This document shows, in pieces, positions 14,231 to 14,379 of a stretch of DNA of 14,379 nt. This DNA comes from JANXYY01 sp035530875 (GTDB lineage Bacteria > Actinomycetota > Actinomycetes > Nanopelagicales > Nanopelagicaceae). Within the stretch, counting starts at the first letter, position 1. Each line of letters opens with the position of its first letter. Position numbers and translations under genes: made by a program. The stretch spans positions 1 to 14,379 of the forward strand of contig DATKUB010000058.1 of NCBI GenBank assembly GCA_035530875.1, read 5' to 3'. The notes beneath the pieces were generated by a model. The model was not told the origin of the DNA. It made no database searches and saw only the letters and a program-made list of their open reading frames with translations.

Positions 14231-14379
14231 TGTGTTATCTCTAATCCGCTTAATACTTTTGCGTTCTCTGAAACCAGGGTAACGCCGGCTCTGCGGGCTT
14301 GTTCTAGGAGGAGGGTGGCAAAGTCGTCGGTGGTGTGGCCGGCTCCGATGGCTGAGGCAACAATTGTGGCCGTTGCTGA
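14227..14379 (-). CDS. Unidentified protein, C-terminal 50 residues
   Basis: An open frame runs from the right edge of the window to a TGA at 14229-14227, which overlaps the ATG of the M24 gene. The 50 visible residues, including DDFATLLLEQARRAGVTL and ending SGLEITQ, look like the C-terminal helix region of a cytoplasmic enzyme. There is faint resemblance to the ends of beta-hydroxyacid dehydrogenases, but too little is present for a family call. The same coding style, and the coupled ATGA junction used through the rest of the operon, support it as a real gene and show that the operon begins outside the window. Confidence 0.65.
   Translation of the reverse strand, partial: SATATIVASAIGAGHTTDDFATLLLEQARRAGVTLVSENAKVLSGLEITQ

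Overview
The window reads as a compact catabolic region of a bacterium. By eye the GC content is in the mid-50s percent, genes are packed with 4-base overlaps, and TTG and GTG starts occur next to ATG. Protein style and base composition suggest an actinobacterium (Actinomycetota), perhaps an aquatic or streamlined one, but no marker gene settles this and the absence of a lipobox on the binding protein leaves a Gram-negative host open.

Layout. (1) Positions 1-492, minus strand: the N-terminal 164 residues of a beta-hydroxyacid dehydrogenase that continues out of the window. (2) Positions 493-861: a divergent control region with a convincing promoter for the dehydrogenase, two related LacI-type palindromes (one facing each gene), an inverted repeat over the -35 box and a minus-strand terminator-like hairpin. 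(3) Positions 862-6807, plus strand: a complete branched-chain-amino-acid-type (HAAT/LIV) ABC importer (binding protein, two permeases, two ATPases) followed by an alpha/beta hydrolase that resembles the C-C-bond hydrolase of nicotine breakdown. A 19-bp-stem hairpin separates the binding-protein gene from the permease genes. (4) Positions 6800-14379, minus strand: a tightly coupled run of at least eight genes. In transcription order these are the 3' end of an unidentified gene, an M24-family pita-bread protein, a solute-binding-like protein with no signal peptide, an MFS transporter, a second alpha/beta hydrolase, an AhpD/carboxymuconolactone-decarboxylase-like protein, and the 2Fe-2S and molybdopterin subunits of a two-subunit Mo hydroxylase of the isoquinoline-1-oxidoreductase type. 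The two operons converge and overlap by 8 bases.

How it may work together (inference). The LIV-type and MFS transporters bring in one or more organic substrates. The Mo hydroxylase adds oxygen from water to a ring or aldehyde carbon. The two hydrolases and the M24 protein cleave C-C, ester or C-N bonds, and the dehydrogenase oxidises a hydroxyacid product. The combination of an IorAB-type hydroxylase with a dihydroxypseudooxynicotine-hydrolase-like enzyme points to an N-heteroaromatic or related compound. No ring-cleavage oxygenase, transcription factor or Mo-cofactor maturation gene is visible here. No tRNA, rRNA, CRISPR array, insertion sequence or phage gene was seen.
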